Positions 6,854-9,838 of a stretch of 9,838 nt of DNA are shown here, piece by piece. Positions within the stretch are counted from its first letter, which is position 1; every line of letters begins with the position of its first letter. A program made the translations under genes and the position numbers. This DNA is from Xanthobacteraceae bacterium (GTDB lineage Bacteria; Pseudomonadota; Alphaproteobacteria; Rhizobiales; Xanthobacteraceae), in contig JASHRR010000827.1 of the NCBI GenBank assembly GCA_030037185.1, forward strand, positions 1 through 9,838, read 5' to 3'. The notes under the pieces are model-generated. The model did no database searches. It saw only the letters and a list, made by a program, of their open reading frames with translations, and was not told where the DNA came from.

Positions 6854-8071
6854 TTATTGCAAGGGGTCCGGTTCGAGGCCGCCGGCCTTGTTGCTGTCCC
6901 TGGTTCTAGGATCGACGCCTCGCCCCTGCGCAAACGCAAGTTCTTCTAGGCGCCGCCCGTGCAGCAGTCCCGGCAGGCCATAGTTGCCTTCGATGCACCG
7001 CGGCTCGTAATAAATCCTGTTTTCCTCCTCGCTCTGCTTGGTGAACTCTTGCTTGGCGGTCCAGGGCCGGGTCCACACGTTCGGATCCTCAGCGGTGACC
7101 TCGTATTCGAGCGTGGTTGGGCCGGTTCGCGTCCAGCGCTCCACCAGGTGCAGATTTTCGCGCGACCCCTGAAAATCGGTCTTCGGACTGAAGTTCGTGA
7201 CGTCGATCACGAGCGTACTCCCCTCCCAATGGCCGCGCGAGTCGCCGTACCACTGGCGAATATTGGCCGGTAGGTGCGAACTCCGGTCCATGATGATGTT
7301 GCGCTGCCATCCCTGCCCCTGGCCTACGTCGTAGAACATCGAGATGCCGCCGGGCGTCTGCACGATTCGCCGGAAGCTGATGCGATCGCCGACCGCGTTA
7401 AGGGGACCAAGCTCGGGTAACCCGCCAGTCAGGCAGCGCAGCGCCGCGCCGCCATCCTCGGGACCATCATGGCGATTCATTCCCCCAAGGTTGTAGCGGG
7501 GAGGGCGTTCGGCGAAGCGCGGTGAGGGAACGGGATCGTACTTGCCCGCGGCACATGCTGGCTCCTTGTTTTTGCAGGTTTCGGTCGCCTGCAACAGCGC
7601 AACGCGAAATTCACGCTCGGCAGCGGCGATCTTCTGCGCCTCCGGCGTCATCGGCGGCAGCCGCCCATTGGGCGGGTCGACAATCCGCGACGTCCGCACG
7701 CCAGTACGTTTCTTAGGTGTGAACACGTCATTGTAGGCGCCGGCGACGTCGGCTTCGGTCCCGCGCTCGAAGCGCTTCTCGCGCCCCAAACTCGCCGATC
7801 GCAATTGATCCAATTCCGCCCGCTGGGCCTCGGTGAAGAATTCCTGGTTCGCAAACCTGGGCGAGCGCTGGAAGGGCGTGTCGGTTTCATCGGTCCAGAT
7901 GCCCTGTAGATTGGGTTCACCCCACGGCGTTTTCAGCGCGGTCGGCGCCGACGCCGTGTCAGAAACCGGTGGAGCCTGAGCAGAAGTTCGGGTGACAGAC
8001 ACGGAAATGGCGGCGCTGGCCGCGGCGGCGATGGCAGCAGTTACGATCACGCCCGAGAAGCGGTTACTCAT
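6854..8071 (-). CDS. exported protein of an uncharacterised family
   Basis: This encodes 405 residues. The start ATG 8069-8071 is fixed by AAGGAGA five bases upstream and by a following signal peptide: MSNRFSG, an alanine-rich hydrophobic stretch, then TRTSAQA-PP (cleavage near residue 33). The mature part shows TPWGEPNLQGIW at 48-59, SRIVDPPNGRLPPMTPEAQ at 128-146, a GGMNRHDGPEDGG segment, RCLTGGLPELGPLNA, VQTPGGISMFYDV, SSHLPANIRQWYGDSRGHWE at 264-283 with GSTLVIDVTNFS, and NLHLVERWTRTGPTTLEYEV plus WTRPWT near the C-terminus. These are the hallmarks of a large secreted family abundant in Acidobacteria and also found in Bradyrhizobium. Its members are annotated only as hypothetical, and no function or fold is known to me. 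It is probably periplasmic. Two Cys pairs could form disulphides. It looks intact and has its own promoter region and terminator. Confidence 0.85.
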   Translation of the reverse strand: MSNRFSGVIVTAAIAAAASAAISVSVTRTSAQAPPVSDTASAPTALKTPWGEPNLQGIWTDETDTPFQRSPRFANQEFFTEAQRAELDQLRSASLGREKRFERGTEADVAGAYNDVFTPKKRTGVRTSRIVDPPNGRLPPMTPEAQKIAAAEREFRVALLQATETCKNKEPACAAGKYDPVPSPRFAERPPRYNLGGMNRHDGPEDGGAALRCLTGGLPELGPLNAVGDRISFRRIVQTPGGISMFYDVGQGQGWQRNIIMDRSSHLPANIRQWYGDSRGHWEGSTLVIDVTNFSPKTDFQGSRENLHLVERWTRTGPTTLEYEVTAEDPNVWTRPWTAKQEFTKQSEEENRIYYEPRCIEGNYGLPGLLHGRRLEELAFAQGRGVDPRTRDSNKAGGLEPDPLQ

Positions 8072-8083
8072 GACGATCTCCTT

Positions 8084-8362
8084 TTGCCCCGCAACGTGTT
8101 TGCGTGTGACGAGTGCGGCGAATTCAAAGTTTTATCATATCGCGGCCAATGGCTTTAGGAATTCCAAATTAAAAAGCGCACTAGAATCAATAAGTTGCTA
8201 ATTGCATTGATTTCGAATTTCACAAACGCATGCGCCGCACAAGTTCGAACCGTGGAATTCGCACCGAATTCCTCCGGCAACGCATCAATCACTGGACCGG
8301 CTGGCTGGTGCCGCGGGGCGGCGGTGACCGGGACCTGAGACCTCCTTTCGGATGATAAACGG
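8084..8362. other. intergenic region with an AT-rich island and palindromes
   Basis: 8130-8225 is strikingly AT-rich for this DNA and should contain the promoter of the minus-strand gene at 8071. AATCAAT (8185-8191) and ATTGATT (8206-8212) form a loose inverted repeat. GGAATTC (8254-8260) and GAATTCC (8266-8272) form a perfect inverted repeat with a 5-base spacer. GTTCGAAC (8243-8250) is another palindrome. No tRNA cloverleaf can be folded around it, so I do not call a tRNA or attachment site. Confidence 0.45.
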
Positions 8363-9509
8363 GTGCCGGCGACGCTGGCGCTCGCAGGCGGGTCGCTCGT
8401 CCGGTTCGAGAGGTATCAGCTCGCCGCGACCACCCTCGGCGTTCTTGCCGGCATCATGCAAGTGTTCGCGCTGCTCGCCTACCTGAGCGACGGCCATAGG
8501 TTCTACAGCTCGGTCTGGATGCCTACACCGCTGACCGCGGTTGGCCTGCTTTGCGTCGTCATCGCGATCGTTTTGCGGACCGCAATGCCGGCACTTCGCA
8601 GGCCCCGACCGAATCTGCTGATCATGCTCGGATGCGACAACATCGCGCCGCTCCTGCCGTTCGGCCTGTACACGGGGATTCGCATCACCGACGCGCAACT
8701 GCGCGAGGTTCGGCATGAACCGAGTATTTGTCGGCGGGAGTTGACCGTGAGGTCATCAGCGAGATCGAGAGACAGCAGGCAGCCGTCGTTCCGCCAAGGC
8801 GACTTCGCCGAGTTTCAGCGCCAGGCCGAGGTCTGGCTGGCGTTGCAGCAACGCGGCAATATCGTGCTCATCGAACGCAAATGCAGCAACTCGTTAATAC
8901 CTTCGTGCCTTTCGGCAAGCCTTTGCCAAAAGCGGTTGTCCCTAAACCTATAGAGAGCAACCTTCGCAACAGGTAAGCCGCAAGTGACCGGCCTGTTCAT
9001 GGCCCCAATCATCACCATTTTAGGTACGGCTTACTGTGCCGGTAGAGATCGGCGGCGACACAGCCGCTACGTTCTGGGCAGGTCACAAGATCAGCAGGCC
9101 CTAGCGCGTCTTGTCGCGGCAAATGAACTGCCGCCAGGCCGGCTGGCGGTGGTCGCCGACGCCGCGCACAACATCATCGCGCGGTCCGAGCAGGCGGAGG
9201 CATTCATCGGCAAGGAGCTGCCGCCGGCTCAGTGGCATCGCGCGGAACCCGTCGGAGCATTCGAGTTTACCGACTTCGAAGGGCGACCATCACTGCGGGG
9301 ATATGCGCAGTCGGAATTGACCGGCTGGGAAATCGCCATGTGGGCCCCCGCGGCTCTGCTCCGGGCTCCGGACTATCATTTTGACGGTGTCAAGCGGCAT
9401 GTGCGCTGGTAGCCACCTTGGCCTCGCGACTGGGCCGGCTATCGCACGCTCGGTTGGTCAGGCGGCACAAGCTGCGACTACTTTCAGACCTCCTGATGTC
9501 CCCCCAACC
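8363..9509 (+). pseudogene. frame-scrambled sensor histidine kinase remnant
   Basis: Frame 2 (8363 onward) gives three hydrophobic segments (LAATTLGVLAGIMQVFALL, PLTAVGLLCVVIAIVL, APLLPFGLYTG), then ITDAQLREVR. The sequence continues in frame 1 (SAGVDREVISEIERQQA, 8730-8780), frame 2 (PSFRQGDFAEFQRQAEVWLA, LQQRGNIVLIE), frame 1 (MQQLVNTFVPFGKPLPKAVV, PKPIE, from 8881) and frame 2 again (GKPQVTGLFMAP, 8973 onward). A stretch near 9030-9070 is legible only in pieces (YGLL, VEIGGDT). Frame 2 then reads RYVLGRSQDQQALARLVAAN, ELPPG, FIGKELPPAQWHR and SELTGWEIAMWAP to a TAG at 9412. Frame 0 supplies a second membrane segment and IARSVGQAAQAATTFRPPDV, the start of a HAMP linker. Together these make the membrane, extracytoplasmic sensor and HAMP-start parts of an HWE-type sensor kinase as I recall it from Bradyrhizobium. 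The phospho-acceptor and ATPase domains are absent. At least five frame changes make it non-functional. Confidence 0.75.
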
Positions 9510-9548
9510 GCGCTTAACCGGGAATCCTTAAAAGTCGTTGTGAACCAA

Positions 9549-9575
9549 TTGTTTGTTCGAGGGAACGGTAAACAA
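9549..9575. repeat. inverted repeat after the kinase remnant
   Basis: TTGTTT-GTTC (9549-9558) pairs with GAAC (9563-9566) and AAACAA (9570-9575), giving a 10-bp stem with a 3-base bulge (GGT). It lies between the kinase remnant and the IS-like stub. There is no U-tract on either strand. It could be an operator, an element end or chance. Confidence 0.4.
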
Positions 9576-9636
9576 AGTGGATAACTGAAGAGCGGAACAT
9601 ATCGGAATCGACCGGAATCTGCTCGGATGCCCAGCG

Positions 9637-9659
9637 CCGGGGGTAGTTGGCCACCCCGG
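9637..9659 (+). promoter_or_regulatory. leader hairpin before the IS-like stub
   Basis: CCGGGGGT (9637-9644) pairs with ACCCCGG (9653-9659), a 7-bp GC-rich stem with one bulged G. It lies just upstream of the purine-rich ribosome site GGGAGGGAG (9658-9666) and overlaps that site's first bases. In insertion sequences such leader hairpins can limit transposase translation from outside transcripts. That role is inference here. Confidence 0.35.
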
Positions 9660-9674
9660 GAGGGAGAACGGCCG

Positions 9675-9746
9675 ATGCCCCAACTGCAGCTCCCGATGTT
9701 TCCCGCGGGAGTGACCGAAATCACGCCTCACCTTGCCTTCTGTTAG
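9675..9746 (+). pseudogene. N-terminal stub of an insertion-sequence protein
   Basis: ATG 9675 opens 23 codons to TAG 9744-9746, encoding MPQLQLPMFPAGVTEI then TPHLAFC. A purine-rich Shine-Dalgarno sequence lies nine bases upstream. From memory, the start 'MPQLxLPxFPxGVTxIxxxLAF' is the conserved N-terminus of a helix-turn-helix/DDE transposase-type protein of several hundred residues, continuing with a 'YFxGHLPVF' segment. Here it stops directly after LAF, and no continuation is visible in the other frames to the window end. I read it as the 5' end of an IS gene cut by deletion or frameshift. A short chance ORF is the alternative. Confidence 0.45.
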
Positions 9747-9838
9747 CGGCTTCGTTAATCCGCGTCTAAATGGGAGAATGTGGTGGCGACATGCAGGCGA
9801 CGAACTCTTTATGGTCTCAGGGATGGGGTTGTTCGTAA
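9747..9838. other. window end, nothing recognised
   Basis: No frame in these last bases matches the expected continuation of the IS-like stub, and no RNA or repeat is evident. Too little sequence remains to judge. Confidence 0.3.

Noticed and set aside
8243..8266. TTCGAAC stretch as a tRNA 3' end or attachment site
   Set aside because: No acceptor, anticodon or D-arm could be paired around it, and no integrase is present in the window.
8285..8716. 143-codon open frame on the minus strand
   Set aside because: It is antisense to the membrane-spanning block of the kinase remnant, whose plus-strand reading has clear hydrophobic segments; the minus reading is an Arg/Asp-rich shadow.
1..9838. CRISPR array, rRNA or riboswitch
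   Set aside because: No regularly spaced repeats, no rRNA-like stretches and no recognisable riboswitch core were seen on either strand.

Overview
The window looks like GC-rich alphaproteobacterial DNA, most likely from a Bradyrhizobium-type soil or plant-associated member of the Rhizobiales. This rests on codon bias, on the protein families recognised by eye and on the gene style. No database search was possible. It reads as an accessory, decaying stretch: six or seven plausibly intact genes stand among remnants of at least four others (two insertion-sequence transposases, sulfotransferase material, a membrane sensor kinase).

Layout. 1-84 holds the 3' end of an unidentified + strand gene. 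85-917 has no intact gene but contains a decayed transposase C-terminus (about 463-651). 918-1919 (-) encodes an exported cyclase-family (kynurenine formamidase-like) protein. 2164-3586 (+) is a compact run of three small genes: a doubtful Cys-containing secreted peptide, a secreted protein resembling DUF6607, and a very acidic hypothetical protein. 3609-4250 (-) is a sulfotransferase pseudogene made of the middle and C-terminal part. At 4490-4747 the N-terminal/P-loop part of a sulfotransferase lies on the opposite strand, so this gene was inverted or two relatives have decayed side by side. 4750-5508 has no recognisable gene.

5509-6642 (+) is an intact exported caspase-like (peptidase C14) protein with its His-Cys dyad and a Sel1-like tail. 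It converges on 6854-8071 (-), an intact exported protein of an uncharacterised family. A strong hairpin terminator for the latter lies at 6810-6834. 8363-9509 (+) is a sensor histidine kinase pseudogene: its membrane, extracytoplasmic and HAMP-start parts can be read only by switching frames several times, and its kinase core is gone. At 9675-9746 a 23-residue stub resembles the N-terminus of an IS-encoded protein.

How the parts relate. Four of the intact proteins (cyclase-like, DUF6607-like, caspase-like and the 405-residue protein) carry N-terminal export signals, so the surviving content is largely envelope or periplasmic. I see no operon linking them and no clearly new defence or biosynthetic system. 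The best leads are the split sulfotransferase, the frame-scrambled sensor kinase and the exported caspase-like protein. The long intact genes beside the broken ones argue that the frameshifts are real decay and not general sequencing error.
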